Below, piece after piece: positions 45,430 through 59,666 of a DNA stretch of 64,000 nucleotides (positions are counted from its first letter, which is position 1; each line of letters starts with the position of its first letter). The stretch spans positions 499,893 through 563,892 of the forward strand of contig JAQFVV010000356.1 in assembly GCA_028023455.1 (NCBI GenBank), read 5' to 3'. The DNA comes from Epiperipatus broadwayi. Its lineage: Eukaryota; Onychophora; Udeonychophora; Euonychophora; Peripatidae. The notes below the pieces were generated by a model. That model was not told where the DNA came from. It searched no databases and worked only from the letters and a program-made list of their open reading frames with translations. The position numbers and the translations under genes were made by a program.

Positions 45430-48017
45430 GTGTATTCTTTCAGAAAATAAATGAATTATTTTTGGTTTAATTTTCTTTTAATATGAAGAAAAGTAGATTT
45501 ATGACAAATATATTAAATCCTGTTTTTAAATCTAATATTTGCTTTATAATAATTACAATATTTAAAAAGATTTTAACACCATTTTAAATCTGACAGACAA
45601 TGATGTAATAAATGCTGTGTTTTTATCTTTATATTATAGTCAAGTTTATTAACTCCTATTTTTAAAAATAAAAAAAAAATGAAAAAATTGAAAATATATA
45701 TATGTGCATTTCTTTTTGTTTTAATTAATAATTAACCAATTAGTGTGTAAAAATAATAAAAAATATTTTATAAACAAATAAAAAATCATATTATTCTTTA
45801 TTTTAAAAACTTTGTAAAAACTAAACTTTTTTGGATATTTTTTTCTGTCATAACTGATTGAATTTGCAGGTGCCATATTGAATTTTTTAAAAAAAACTGA
45901 TTTGAGACACAATTTTCAGAATAATTTCAGTTTTAGTAATGTGAGAGCAAAAAATTTTACATTGACAAAAATTAGAAAAACTAAGGAAAACAATAAGTTT
46001 AAGGCAAATAGTGATTACCATTTAAAAAATAAGGGAAAAAAGAAATTTTGATATCCAACATAATTATTACTTTATTGTTTGCTCATAATTTCTAATTCAT
46101 CATTAATTAAGTTTAAATTATATTTACAGTGATAATTTCTTTGTATTCCTCACTAAATTATCATTCAAACCATATATAATACTTTTACTTGAGATAATCC
46201 ATAGCTTCAGAATCCCCAAAAGTATTCACATAAGAATTCTTCATTTTTATTATTCCAAAAGTTGATAAATCTCAAAGGCATCTATAAGAAAAAGATTCAC
46301 CCTAATAAAAGATACAAAACAAATCATTTCCAGAAGATTTATATGCATTTGTCATCATAGCAATTGGCTTCTTGCCTCTCTAAAACTAGAAATTGTAGGC
46401 TATTGTCTGTATCACTGATAAAAGGAGTTTCATCTTTTTATTTTATATTTTTGTATACATCAGTGATGTTTATATTCTTTATGCACACCAGTGATGCTAT
46501 CTTTTTATACCTATTGTCCCACATAGATATAATTTATATGCATATAATTCATTTGTTTACTATAGACTTACAAATAATGTGATGCAAAATATGGCAAAAC
46601 TACTGACTCCAAAGCATGAGTATCAAGGCATAGGCAAGAATCAGAATTTGATTTTTTGCCTGCATACAATTCCATGTGGTATATGCATAACCATTGTGGC
46701 TACTACTATACAAACCTCATTTGAAATGTCTCATTATTGGTTTTACATTTATATGTTCACATGGTATTATGCCCAATAAATTTTGTGAATGCTTTATCGA
46801 CTGCAAACTGCAAACTTTCTGTAGATTTGATTATCAGATTTTAAAATTTACATTGCACTGGTCTATATATGTAAATCATTACTTGTTATACAACATGCAA
46901 GAGTAAACACAAGCATACCATATAAACATACTAAATTATTAACAAACTTGTATCAAAGACACAAAATTACTATACATATGAATAATAATGTATATACTGT
47001 ATAATAAAGTGTAAATAATTTAATGTATTATTTATAATTTATATACTACACACACACACTAATATAAACACAAATTAATAAATTATACAAATTTATCAAG
47101 TAATTAATATAAATTTAAAATATAATTTTAAAAAATTAAAAAATCAACCTATGATACATATTCTGTGATTATGTTCACATCCCATTATAGTCCTTGAATG
47201 TGAATGGCCAGCATATTTTTAATCCATTTTCACTATATAATCCAGCCAATCACAATTTTCTGCCTTTATCACTTTGTGTAAACTAGACAATTGACCAAAA
47301 TAGAAAAAAATTAAATCCATCTGTTTATAAAAAAATTAATAAAAAATTCAAATTTCTTCCCATTTCAATTGAAAAGATGACATTTAAAAAATATTTTTAA
47401 GTCACATTGAATGCCCATATTTCTGTTGATGTCATGCTTATAGTTTTTATATGATTTGAAAAAAAAAAAAAATTCAACCAATCAGCTATGATGTGCAACT
47501 GACAAGCTGTTATGAGCCAAATGAATGAACTATAAAAAAATGCCCTATTCAGATTTTTTTAATTAAAAGATCAATAAAAGCAATCCTGTGGAAACTGATT
47601 TTAAGAAAACCCTTTGCTAGTATTACTTAGGATAACATTAAAACATCAATGTATAGCAGCAAAACTGTCACATATTTTTGGTAGTAAACAAGCATGTTTT
47701 CTAACAAATCTAAAAATTAAGTAAATGTAATAAACTTTGTTAACTCTGAGCAAGGTTTTGATGCTCATCACATCAATGACTTTAGGTCGCTTGAAATTCG
47801 TCATTTTTTGAGCTACAGTGATGATTTTATGCTTGTTTGAAAGATTAGGAAAAGTCCCTTAAGATCCTGCCCTCTCTTGAATTATTTTACAAATAAAAAA
47901 TCAGTAATAGGGATGTTATAAGTCTAACAAAAGGAGGCCATTCATTCTCAATGCTAATTGGCTGGTGATTATTTGGTTAAAAGAAGACCACCGATAAATA
48001 ACTTTCACTGCTGAAAA
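45430..48017. other. A+T-rich DNA, no gene seen
   Basis: Open frames at 46364-46906 are short and unrecognised. A CA/AC-rich spot lies at about 47047-47060. Confidence 0.35.
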
Positions 48018-48405
48018 TGAAAATATATGTTTTAGAGTGTTTTTTTTTATTATTTTTCATACATATTATAAATTATTTTCATAAAATCTGCTGAAAATAT
48101 AGTTATTTTACAAAAGTAGTAAAGTTTTATTTAAAAATTGTATACTTTACATGAATGTATATTGAAAAAGAAACCAGTGGTAGCAATAATTTTGATATTC
48201 CTGTCAAGAGTTTAGATTGCCTCAAGCTGTTTATTTGATTTCCAAACAAAGATTAATGTTTTAGAATATTTTTCTGGCATTTATTTACATATTATAATGT
48301 ATTTTGGTAAAATATGCTGAAAATATAATTATTTTTAGAAAAATGCTAAGATTTTACTAAAAAACTCTTAACTTTTATAATAATGTAAATTGAGGAAAAA
48401 CATCA
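48018..48405. repeat. Two direct repeats of about 155 bp
   Basis: 48018-48175 and 48252-48405 share ATGTTTTAGA.T.TTTTT, CATATTATAA, AAAAT.TGCTGAAAATATA and AAAACTCTTA-like segments in the same order. Unclassified. Confidence 0.6.
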
Positions 48406-48929
48406 ATGATGTTTACATGACTTGTAATTTGCTATGATCTTTTTTTTATTTTTTTCCTCTATTGAATATTTTTATAACTATAAATAAAAATATATTTTTG
48501 AAAAAACTTTTGTTTACTTTCATAACCTGACAAATTATTAATATACTTTTTGCAAATGAAACTAAAATGAATATAATATTAAAAGATGAATATATTTTTA
48601 CCATTGAGTTTGTGAATTGACTAATTAAAAGTTCAGAGTATTACTTCATTTGGCCAATAAATAAATTGTCAATTTAAGAATTAAAAGCTTATGCGTAAAT
48701 TATGAAGTTAATTTTAAAAATATTAAAAATCACCTATACAATTAAAAGACAGTAAAAAAAAACAATAATAAAGTTAAGGTTAAATAGTTTAACTTTTTTA
48801 TAAAAATCAAATGTATTCAAACAATAGATATATGTAAACAACACATATATATTAAGAAATATTTAATAATTTTCCAAAAAATAAAAATAAATCAACTCAC
48901 AAATATTCTTTTTCCAGTCACTATTAATA
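48406..48929. other. A+T-rich DNA, no gene seen
   Basis: No feature recognised. Confidence 0.3.
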
Positions 48930-49547
<618 letters not shown>

Positions 49548-49548
<1 letters not shown>

Positions 49549-51050
49549 ATGCAAAATGTTATTCTCTTTTTTTATTTGATGCTATAATTGCTGCTGGCTT
49601 CTAGCTATAACATAATTTTTGTTTCTGAAACTCACTAAAATAATTTATATTTGAAAGCATTTATTATCGGTCATCTAATTAGATTCTGATCATTAAAGCA
49701 CCATATTGCACATTGCATAACCAATAGAATATTATTAGAAAGTTGCAGCTTAAAATTAAATAAAATAATCAAATGGTTTATCACTGGATATATAAGACGA
49801 CATTTAAACCCTGAAAGTGGTGACATTGAGTCTTTATTCTGAAACCTTCAGCTCTTGAATCCACACACCATTTTATAATACTAAACTATGTAGAACAAGT
49901 ATGTTTATTTGTCATTTTTGCAATATTGTTTTTTTAATTTTTCTCTGAAGCAATTATTTTTGAAAGATTTCAACACTTTTCCTCAAATGTAACTTTCCAT
50001 TATATTCTATTTTCAATCACATCTACTTATATCGAATCAATTAATATAGTACATATTTATAGAGTGTTTGTAGATTTTCTTTACAATGTAAATACATGCT
50101 TTTTCAAGAAAATCCATACTCAAATTTATATACAATGTGCTTTAAAAAGTCTGTTATTATTCATCTGCTCAATGACTTTATTATATATATAAACTTAATA
50201 CTATAAATTAGAAAATTGTGTTGTTAAAGCAGCTTTCTTGTAATTAAACTTAGATTACATTCAAAGTTGATTGCACAGGAGATTCTAATTCTTTTATAAT
50301 TAGTCATAAAATTCAAAGTGTTCACGGATTTAAAATAATCTTTCTGCAAAAAAAAATATTAACAAGTGATCATCAGAAACAACCTGTTCGTTAATAGATG
50401 TCTATTATCTTTTTCAGAATATTACTTTAAAAATAATTGCTCTCATCTTAAAATTTAATGGGTTGCTTATTTTAAATGAAATAGAAAAAGAAGCTTTTAT
50501 TTGTAATAATTAAAGTTTTTATATATTATAACAAAAGATTTACGTAAAATATATATATATAATTTTATTTATAAGCATATTATATTTTCAAACAATGCTT
50601 TTAATAATGGACAGTAAATTGGACGAGCTTTTTATCTATCGACTTCAATGGGGGTTTGTTAATAGCAATCTGAAAATAATTCTTTATTGCTTCGTATTCT
50701 TCATATTATTATTGCTTAAAATTAACTTTTAAAATATTGAAGTGTCTTACAGAAAAAAATAACTAAAGTCATATATAATATATGCAATATTTAAAGATAA
50801 CTAGATTTATATAACGGTCTACCTGCCAATGTTTTATGTAGATGTAGACAACATACTGGCAGTTTAACTTCTATAAGAAAATTAACTAGCCACAAGATGA
50901 ATAACCATAAACTCATTCGAGATCAAAACACGATAAAGGAATGGTTAATTATATTTTCACACAGAGTAAAATATTGGTTGACTATTAGTATTAATGAGTT
51001 TGATAACTGCAGTATATAATAAATAACTCTAGTCACATGTTAGTATTTCT
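49548..51050. other. A+T-rich DNA, no gene seen
   Basis: No feature recognised. Confidence 0.35.
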
Positions 51051-51183
51051 AAATACATGACATTTTTTTTAAGTGTCATAGCATCGGTCGGGACGCGAAC
51101 CCGCAAACCGGGCAACTGCCTGCAAGTGCAAGGCAGTCGCGCTGACTTCTCAACCACCAATGCAAGACAAATACATGACATTT
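51051..51183 (-). mobile_element. Complete tRNA-derived SINE insertion with 15-bp target duplication
   Basis: Exact 15-bp duplications AAATACATGACATTT lie at 51051-51065 and 51169-51183. Between them on the minus strand is a tRNA-like body (51163-51081; acceptor GCATTGG with CCGATGC, A box TGGTTGAG, B box GGTTCGCGTCC, anticodon stem CTGCC/GGCAG), then TATGACACTT and a run of A. It shares body and tail with 16428-16525. Total length is only about 100 bp. The poly-A end and the duplication indicate L1-type target-primed insertion. The tRNA-like body is too irregular in the anticodon arm to be a functional tRNA. Confidence 0.85.
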
Positions 51184-52229
51184 GATACCAGTTTATCTGA
51201 AGATTCATAATATAATAAAAAGTCTGGACAACCTATATAAGCCCTCTAGATCTATTTCTTAACTTAGAATTCTCTACGCTTTCTATCCTGCTATGTCTTT
51301 TATACTATGGTAATTAGCACTTCTCTAGAAAGCACATAAGCTTGGAGAGGGGAAGATAATTATCATTATGATTTATAAATTCTAAAAGTAGTCCAATTTA
51401 GCTTTGCTTAAGAATGTTTTTGTATTACTACTCATAATCCTCAACCAGATTTTAGTTAGTTTATATTTAATCTCTTTATCTATAGCTATTTTTAATTAGT
51501 CTATTACATTCATTTAATTACATGTATTTCCAATTACAATTTTTTCTCTACAACATAATGAATATATTTACCCAAATTATTCTACATATAATTTCTATCA
51601 TTTTTACAATTTATAAACATGCATTACTTGTACCAATATAACATATATATATACAATGTGTTTCAGCCAAAAGGTGATTGGTGACTGATTCTCACACCTA
51701 TCATCAATGTAGTCTCTAAATCAATGCATGTGTTATGCAGAATATTGTTCAATTATTAACCACAAAAATTGCAAGGTGCTAGCTTGGATGTATTGTGAAT
51801 TATGAAATGTGATGTTTTCCATATCTTAAATCATGATGGAATGACATATGAACATTAAATTTGTTTTTTAACTTGGTAAAACTGCTACTGAATCATTTAT
51901 AATGCAGCAGCTGTCAGTGAATCCATGAGTTTCAAGAATGTTTTATGTGATTTACAAAATGTTGTATTGGAAGGTAGAGCATTAAAATATTAATTGAGCT
52001 ACAATATACACTGCCACATTTTATGTCATAATTCATGATACAGATATTCTAGCACTTTAGGGTGACTATCTAAACTACATCCCTAAAAACACATGTATTG
52101 ACTCAATGATGACACTCAAAGCAGCTTGGAGAGAGAAACAGTCATCTATTTATGAGGACATCCTGCTTGTATATTGTAATGTTGATGTAATGTGATGTGA
52201 TGCACTGTGACCTCCTTATACAGAGTCAG
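51184..52229. other. Unclassified DNA, no gene seen
   Basis: Slightly less A+T-rich at 51640-52190. No frame is recognised. Confidence 0.3.
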
Positions 52230-53400
52230 GAATCTCCCAGGAACTATGCCCAGAGAAATCTGTTAGCCATTTTACTTTCCCTTTTAATTCCCCACCATAA
52301 GTTTTCCCATAACATAATCTTTGTCAACTCCATGGCTTTTATATCTAAATCCCCCTTATCTTTTCCTAAACCCAGCATAAAAATCAATAACCTATTTGCT
52401 GTATAATCATTTTCCTTATATTTATTCGTCCACAACATTATTATTTGTATCCTTTCTATTTTCAGCCATTTACATTCAATAAACAGATACCTAATACTGT
52501 CTCTGCCTTTCTTACACAACTCACAGACTAAATCACTCATATTTTTCCAATTATATGTAAAATCCCCTGTTGCTAAAGCCTTAAACAGAAAACTATTTTC
52601 CTAGATATTATCATAAATTAACTTGCACCCAATATTCTGTTTTCCTCTATATATATTTAAACTCTTTTTACTCTCCATACTAGTTCTCCATCTCTCCAAC
52701 TCCCTATTTTTTATTAATGCATCTATTCTTCTATTCCATTTCTTACCACAATAACACTCAACAATTCTTCTAACACAATCACTCCACCTTTTGTACAAAT
52801 ATACTGACAAAAAATATTTATCCAAATCTTCTGCTTACTGCATTGCCTATCTCATCCATCTTGTTACCTGCCCTTTATTCATAACCCAATTAAATACTAT
52901 TTTGGCTATTCTTTTATTATCCATAAACTTCAATCTACCCAACATTTTCATTTTGCTTTTTGCATCTCTCATATAAAAACTTGACCATTCCATTTCTCCT
53001 TGAATTGCCTCCTTTGCCATCTACACATCTGCATCTAATGCATGTCTTCCTATTTCTCTTTGTACTTTTTCTAAGTAATCTAATATTCTTTTATTAACAC
53101 ATAATTCATCATTACTATATGTTAACCCTGCTATTGCCACTCCCTTCCATACAATTCTAGCTACATCACATTTATTATATAAAAACATTGTTTTTTTTTA
53201 TAAATCCCTTTCTTTTCTTTGTTTCATTTACCATTTATTTCTTCCATTCAAACAAGCAGTTTCTCTGATTACTTAATACAATTACCAAATAGTTATATCT
53301 ATTCACCACCCTTAACTTTATAATCTCCAATAAAAATTATTTGTCTTCTCTTTCCCCAGTATTAATCAAAAGTGACATAAAACTTTTACTGCAATATTTA
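52230..53400 (-). pseudogene. LINE relic, post-RT region and C-terminal zinc knuckle
   Basis: On the minus strand, from high to low coordinate: RVVNRYNYLVIVLS, then CDVARIVWKGVAIAGLTYSN, RILDYLEKVQREIGRHAL and IQGEMEWS. Next come MLGRLKFMDNKRIAKIVFNW, YLYKRWSDCVRRIVE and finally CELCKKGRDSIRYLFIECKW, a C2-type knuckle. This order (N.Y.YLG, IQR.IGR, GE.GW, C..C) is that of the region after the RT catalytic box in many LINEs. It differs from the 59-64 kb LINE and the 49-kb RTE fragment. The RT catalytic domain is missing; several stops and frameshifts. Confidence 0.65.
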
Positions 53401-56400
53401 AATGTGTATGTTCATATACAAATGGTTATGTTTCTTTGATATATTTAAATTTAAAAATGTGCTTTTTTAATAAGAGAAATTGGGATAAAGCTCTCATAGT
53501 TAATATCACAAGAAATTATTTATTCTGGAATGCTGAGAACTTAATTTGTTACTATATTTATATTTTTATTTCATATTTATTTTGTTGTTAAGAAATTGAT
53601 TTTATATTTATTAAAATTTCATCTTTTATTATTCTGACATTCATCATCTAATAAATAAATAAAGTCACATTGTGTTATTATAATACATTTATTTAAAGGC
53701 ACACTGTAGTAGAAGTAACATTGTTTATATTTATAATTATTGCTAGAACACACATGATTTAGATATTAATGCTTATTTACATAAAATATGATCTTGATAC
53801 AATGAAATGATATTTTTCTGAAGTCTTTTTAAGAATTCTTTTACATTTTTATTTTTAAATAAAAAAACACAATAGATACATTTATTAAAAATAGATGATA
53901 AATTAGTGATTCTTTTTTTTAATCTTATAATTACTATTACAAAACAGATTTGTAGATTCATTTTTTGTTATCTACTAATCTAATCAAATTAACTTTTTTT
54001 TAAAAAAAAAGTAATAATTATATATATTTAAGCTCGTTTGCTTCAATTTAAACACCCTTACATGGATTAAATTCCTCTATTAAAATTTATTTTTAAAAAT
54101 GTAAGTTTTATTTATATCCTTATTTGTTTATTTAATCCAGGTATAAAAATAATGAAGTTTTATTTGTCAATTATTGATTTTCGTGTACTGTGCAGTTTAG
54201 TATAATCGTAAAGTGATTGACAGAAAAACTAGAGAGCTGTAAATTAAAGAACATCATGTTTTTGGAATTCAAATGTCATGCCAATCTTCAACTGACTAAG
54301 CGTTGAATTTTATTATTTAACATTTTCATGAGGGTTCTTTTTTATAAAAAAAAAAAGTATTATTTTTGTTTGTAATTATTTTTTAAAAATAAATTCAGGA
54401 TCAGGAAAATTATTATAAAAAGGTAATTTCAATAATTCTGATAATGATAAAAAATAAATTATTAATATTATTTTATCATAAATATTTTAGTTAAATTATT
54501 TTTTAATAATAAAATTTAAATGCTACTGATCTTTAAAAAAAGAAAACAATATAGAATATCAGTTGCTGATAAGAAAACACATTTTACTCCTGAACTCAAT
54601 TTTGTCAAACCATCATTGTAGTAGGCTTCATTTTAAATACCTATCATTTAAAAGATTATATATTCATTTTTTTCTAGTATTTGTTTCTCTCCATATGCAT
54701 AATTCTCTTCAATATATTTTTCATATGTTTTATTATCTTGATATTTATATCTAACCTAATTTTTGTTCTATTTATTAATTTTCTCAACATATAAAACTTT
54801 TTTACTTATTCTTCCTCTCATTATTTATTTTTATTTTTCTCTTTATATACATTGTTTTTATTTTTACTTTGTCAGTAATTTAAGTCTCTGCTCTTCTTCT
54901 CTTTTATAGTTACATGCACACACATGTAAAACAATTAACAAACCTCTTTGTGAATCTAACTTTGGGAGACATAAATATGAACATTTTTTTTATCCAGAGC
55001 TTTGATTAATATTTTACTATTTCTATATATTATTTACAGAAGTCAGTTTAATATCAAATACTATATTTGATCAGTATATATATTAGATACATCTATATTG
55101 TTATCTTACAATTACTACTTTAATTATCTAGTATAACTCAAAAACTGTAAAAATTGTATTGGCTTTATTTTTAGGGTTAATCAAATTTAATAACCACTAT
55201 GATTGATTAGATAGCATATAATATAATCAAAATCACATTCAAAAGTCTCTCACATTAATGCTTAAGAGAAAATACAATTTTATAAAACAATTTAAAATGT
55301 ATTCTGAAGCAGATTTATATGTTTAGATTGAGCAAAATCAACACTTTCATAAAAATATGTGTGTCATTATTAGGAAAAAATGCCATCAAGTTGTATAGAC
55401 AAATAGAGGTACACACACATATATAAAATAAATATTTTATGATGAAATACAGAATAGAATAATAAATCCAATATTACAACACAGAGAATATTTTAAAAGA
55501 AAGTAACAACATTTAAAATTACATTTTACTTAAGGTGTAGAATAAAGTTCTTATATTTTATGTGTGTGCATGCATGAAAGTTTATATGTTTAGATTAAGC
55601 AAAATTGATTTTAATTTGCTTAATCTAAAAGGATATTTATTTAATAGTGTAATAAAAGGCCAATTTAAAATTAATTAAAATAAATAAATATCTAAGAGCT
55701 TTTAAGTTTTATAGGCTGTTTGTTCTAAATAAATGATTGTAAATTTATTTTAAATTGGAACAAAATGAAGTGATTAAAAAATTTAAAATTATTATTATTA
55801 TTATTTTTTCTTACTGTGTCTGAAAAATTGTCATGGAAATTCAAAAATTAGACAGCAACTGTCATCTGCATTTTCCATAGTTATGATGATGATTCTAAAT
55901 TTTCCCATAAAAATAAGGAAGCAGCAGGGCATAATGGAAAATATGAGCTAATCCAGAACATTAGCTGACTGAAAGATATAAATACCATTGCTTTGGAAAA
56001 CCAGCTAGCCTTTACACTTAGGCAAGTTAAAACTTTAAAATAGCCATATTGTTTGCCTTCATTATAATGGTCAAGTAGATCAACTCACCTTAGGAATTTT
56101 ACCTTGACTTGGCAAAAATGTATTCTTCTTTTTGAACTGAAAGAGATAGACAACACAATAAAATACCATTGATTACTATTTCAAGAAAATTGTATTTATT
56201 ATAGTCAACTGTTAATGGAAACTTTATAAATTTACTCATGCAATACATCTAATAACTTCAATCAAATCACTAGTCTTTTCATTTTAAAATAGTCCACTCT
56301 TTTCTTCATTTAAAAAGTATGAATATCTTATCTCAATATCATGGATTTTCTCATCATGAATTTTTGAAAGAGAAACCTTAAGTAATAAGTTCCAACTCAA

Positions 56401-57670
56401 ATATACAATCATAAATTTCATAGCTTGGTGAAATGCTAAATTTTAATACAAATCATTGGAATCAATAAATTTATGGATTATAGCCTAATGCTTGGTTATA
56501 TACAATATAAATAACCTGATCTATATAGCAACATAGATTAAATATCTATAAATTAAAGAATTAATAAAACACTTCTAATGAAGGAAGTGATTAATGTCAA
56601 TCATGTGGATATAAAGTTGTAGTGCTTCTTTTAAATGGATTAAATTGCTTCTTTTTTGTATAAAGAAATAAATAATGGATTATAAATGCCAAATATTTTA
56701 ATATTGATTATGAATTATAAATGCAAAATTACCAGCAAGCCCTACAATGGATTAATGCATTAAATATAACTCACACTGGATTAGAAAATGTGCTTAATGA
56801 AATTTTATTAATCTTCATATTAAATTTCAACAAGAATTGAATTTACAAAAGGAATTTAATTATGCTTAATATAATCTTTGATGCTTTTATTCGAATATTT
56901 CCATGAATTCTCAAAAGCATTTGAATATTATGCAAATTTAAATATTTTCATGGGATAAATTTTAATCATTTAAAACCATTGGAGCTTAATCCAATGGATT
57001 ACTTAGTGAACTTTATTATAACTTCTTATTCAGTAGAGTTGTTATTATTATTAGTGTAATAAAAAAATATTACAGTTCTCCAGATATTATTGTTATATAA
57101 ATGTACAGATAACAATTTTATAAATTTTATTCTTTATGATATTGCATATGATTAAATATATGATTTATATTGGGACTAGGTTGCATTAGTGTAACTAAGT
57201 TTTAAACATATATAAAATTTGTTATATTGAATTTATGTTTTATTGGTTTTTAAGTTTCAACCTCAAATGTATAAGAAGTTAATCATCCTTAGTTAGATAA
57301 TTGGGACTATAAGAAATATTTTATGCATAGCTGCTATATGTTTGTATTATTTTTTTAATACTATGGTATGCAATATGACATACTAATGGTATAAATTGTA
57401 TTTTGCTAGTAGAGTTGTATTTCTAATCAATTATTCTGCATTTAAATAATATAGAAGCTTAACAAATGAATCCAGCAAAGGATATTAAGATTTAATAAAT
57501 AAACCATATATTTTAACTATTATTTAGGAGTTCCAAGCAAATAATTTCACTTGGGTAAAAGAATGATAGACTTATCTAGTATTAAGTGACATTGATTAGT
57601 TATTGATTAGTTACTGGAACAAACTATTTAAAAACAGCATAAAACATTATTATTATGATTATTGTTATTA
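53401..57670. other. A+T-rich DNA, no gene seen
   Basis: No repeats or coding frames were recognised. A mildly less A+T-rich patch at 55830-56110 is unclassified. An ATT-rich stretch (57645-57670) borders element G. Confidence 0.35.
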
Positions 57671-58085
57671 TTAGTTGTATTTATGTGTTGGACTATTTCC
57701 ATCATCTAATAGGAGCATTGAATGTCTTTAGAAAAAATTAACTTTTTTAAATATTCCAAATACATTGAACTATTAGTAATAGCACACAGTATATGCACAA
57801 TATTTTGTGAGGTATTATTTTTTCCTCTTCTTTAGGTGTTGCTAACTGGACCAGTGACAGTACTAGCATTCCAATTGAACCTGGACTTTTAGATTTTTAA
57901 CTATTGAATTTTATGGGAACCATGGTGAGCCATCCTGCCAAAAGCAGCAGTCAGTAGAAATTTCATATACTTATCTATGAGTTCCTCCTGATTTCTTCAC
58001 TTTTTTCTAAGAGCAAAATTGATTAGTGGTTTCTATACATTATGTATAGTCACATTAGGTTGGCTTATGGGATTGTTTGCCATTG

Positions 58086-58500
58086 TCATATGAACAGCTT
58101 CTTCAAATTTTCTTCTTTGTATCTTTTCTTCTCTATCCAATATTTTTGCATTTTCCCAATTGAACATATGTTTATTGGTATGTGGTCTGCTATCTTAGAT
58201 GCATCTGTTTTCTCTCTTCTAATCATCAATTTGTGTTCTTGCAAATGTTTTTCAATGGGATGACTGGTTTCACCAATATAAGTTCTTCCACATTCATGTG
58301 GTGTTTCATAGATGCAGTTTTTTTCTTTGCAGCATTTCAAGTTTAGTCTTTGTAGATGTTAGAATTCCTCATAGTGTGGTATGGCTCTGGAAAGCTGTTC
58401 AGATGTTATACTGATTACAGATTTTCCTTAATTTATCTGCTATTTTTAGTATGTATGGGTACTCTACAGTATCAATAATTATTTTTTTTTCTTTTGATGG
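58086..58500 (-). pseudogene. Penelope-like GIY-YIG coding end, left arm of G (lineage 3)
   Basis: The minus strand reads TVEYPYILKIADKLRKICNQ, TAFQSHTTL, CIYETPHECGRTYIGETSHP, LQEHKLMIRREKTDASKIAD and WIEKKRYKEENLKKL. Y...CG..YIGET..P...R..EH..........S..A.H is the GIY-YIG core of a PLE. The linker between IY and YIG differs from the CX4C of lineage 2. Stops and frameshifts are present and the RT is absent. Confidence 0.7.
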
Positions 58501-58599
58501 TTCTTTTTGTTGTATATGGATAACTAATTTTTATAAGAGTTTATTTTATATAGATCTTTTCTTTTTTCAAATTCCTGTTATTAAGAAATCTTAAATAGA

Positions 58600-59007
58600 C
58601 AACAAAAAGAAACATCAAAAGAAAACCAATTAGAAAAATTAAGGAAAATGCTGAAAAGAAAAAATTGCATCTATGAAATATCATGTGAATGTGAAAGAAT
58701 TTATATTGGTGAGACCAGTTGTCCATTAAAATGTGCTTGCAAGAATACAAACTGATGATTAGAAGAGAGAAAACAAATGTGACTAAGGTAACAGACTATG
58801 TATGCACCAATGAACATATGTTCAATTGGGAAAATACAAAAATATTGGATAGAGAAGAAAAGGTACAAAAAATAAAACTTAACGAAGCTGCACACATGAC
58901 AATGACAAACAATCCCATAAGTTAACCTAGTGTGACTATACATAATGTATGTAAACCACTAATCAACTTTGCTTTTAGAAAAAAGTGGAGAAATCAGGAG
59001 AAACCTC
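58600..59007 (+). pseudogene. Penelope-like GIY-YIG coding end, right arm of G (lineage 3)
   Basis: CIYEISCECERIYIGETSCP (CXC linker), after a frameshift LQEYKLMIRREKTNVTKVTD, WENTKILDREEKVQKIKLNE and AAHMTMTNNPIS, then a stop. A frame continues INFAFRKKWRNQEKPHR to TAA near 59007, which is probably the true C-terminus. Inverse copy of the left arm but with independent damage. Confidence 0.7.
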
Positions 59008-59044
59008 ATAGATAAGTATGTAAAATTTCTACCGACTGTTGCCT

Positions 59045-59130
59045 TTGGCAGGATGGCTCAATTTGTTAGAGTGTTATCTTAAAATTCAATACTCAAGAAT
59101 CTAAGAGTCCAGGTTCAATTACCCTACTAG
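59045..59130 (+). other. tRNA-like segment in the 3' region of element G
   Basis: GGATGGCTCAATTTGTTAGAG fits a D-arm/A box and GTCCAGGTTCAATTACC fits a TpsiC arm/B box at tRNA spacing. The acceptor stem does not close. The mirrored copy lies near 57880-57945 on the minus strand, and palindrome F has two B-box halves of the same sequence. Confidence 0.45.
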
Positions 59131-59145
59131 TACTATCACTGGTCA

Positions 59146-59217
59146 GGTCAGTAACACCTGAAGAAGAAGGGAGAATAATACCTCTCAAAATGATGTGCAT
59201 ATACTAATATACTGACC
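59146..59217 (+). ncRNA. Hammerhead-like motif in element G
   Basis: CTGAAGA (59158-59164) matches CTGANGA exactly. It is preceded by CAC that pairs with GTG (59195-59197), and the outer arm GGTCAG pairs with CTGACC (59212-59217). A stem II around GGGAGAATAATACC is imperfect. The second box reads CAAAA rather than GAAA in this copy. The strand is the same as the PLE coding end, as expected for a PLE hammerhead. Confidence 0.4.
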
Positions 59218-59365
59218 TGTGCGCTGACACTAACAGTTGGATGTATTTTGAATATTTAAATAAAGTTAAATTTTTCTAAAGACATTCAATACTCATATTA
59301 GATTGTGGAAATATTTCAACAGATAAATATAACTAAAACACCATCATCACAAACCTTCAGGAAAA

Positions 59366-59647
<282 letters not shown>

Positions 59648-59660
59648 GTTTCAAAAGGCC

Positions 59661-59666
59661 TTTATT
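59661..59666 (-). promoter_or_regulatory. Polyadenylation signal of the LINE
   Basis: AATAAA on the minus strand, about 15 nt before the (AAT)n tail. Confidence 0.6.

Larger units (their letters stand above)
57671..59335. mobile_element. Element G: head-to-head inverted Penelope-like element
   Basis: Two arms of about 0.65-0.7 kb (57671-58350 and 58640-59335) are inverse copies. From the centre outward each has a PLE GIY-YIG coding end, a short 3' untranslated stretch, a tRNA-like segment, a hammerhead-like block and the common end CTTTAGAAAAATTTAAC...GTTGGAC. The left arm keeps more of the coding part; the right arm has a deletion in it. Palindromes F and H contain only the outer part. This links the tRNA-like/hammerhead palindromes to a PLE. 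Confidence 0.75.

Noticed and set aside
58701-58943. ORF of 80 codons on the minus strand and the similar plus-strand ORF at 58042
   Set aside because: Antisense of the PLE GIY-YIG coding ends in element G; their similarity to each other comes from the inverted repeat.
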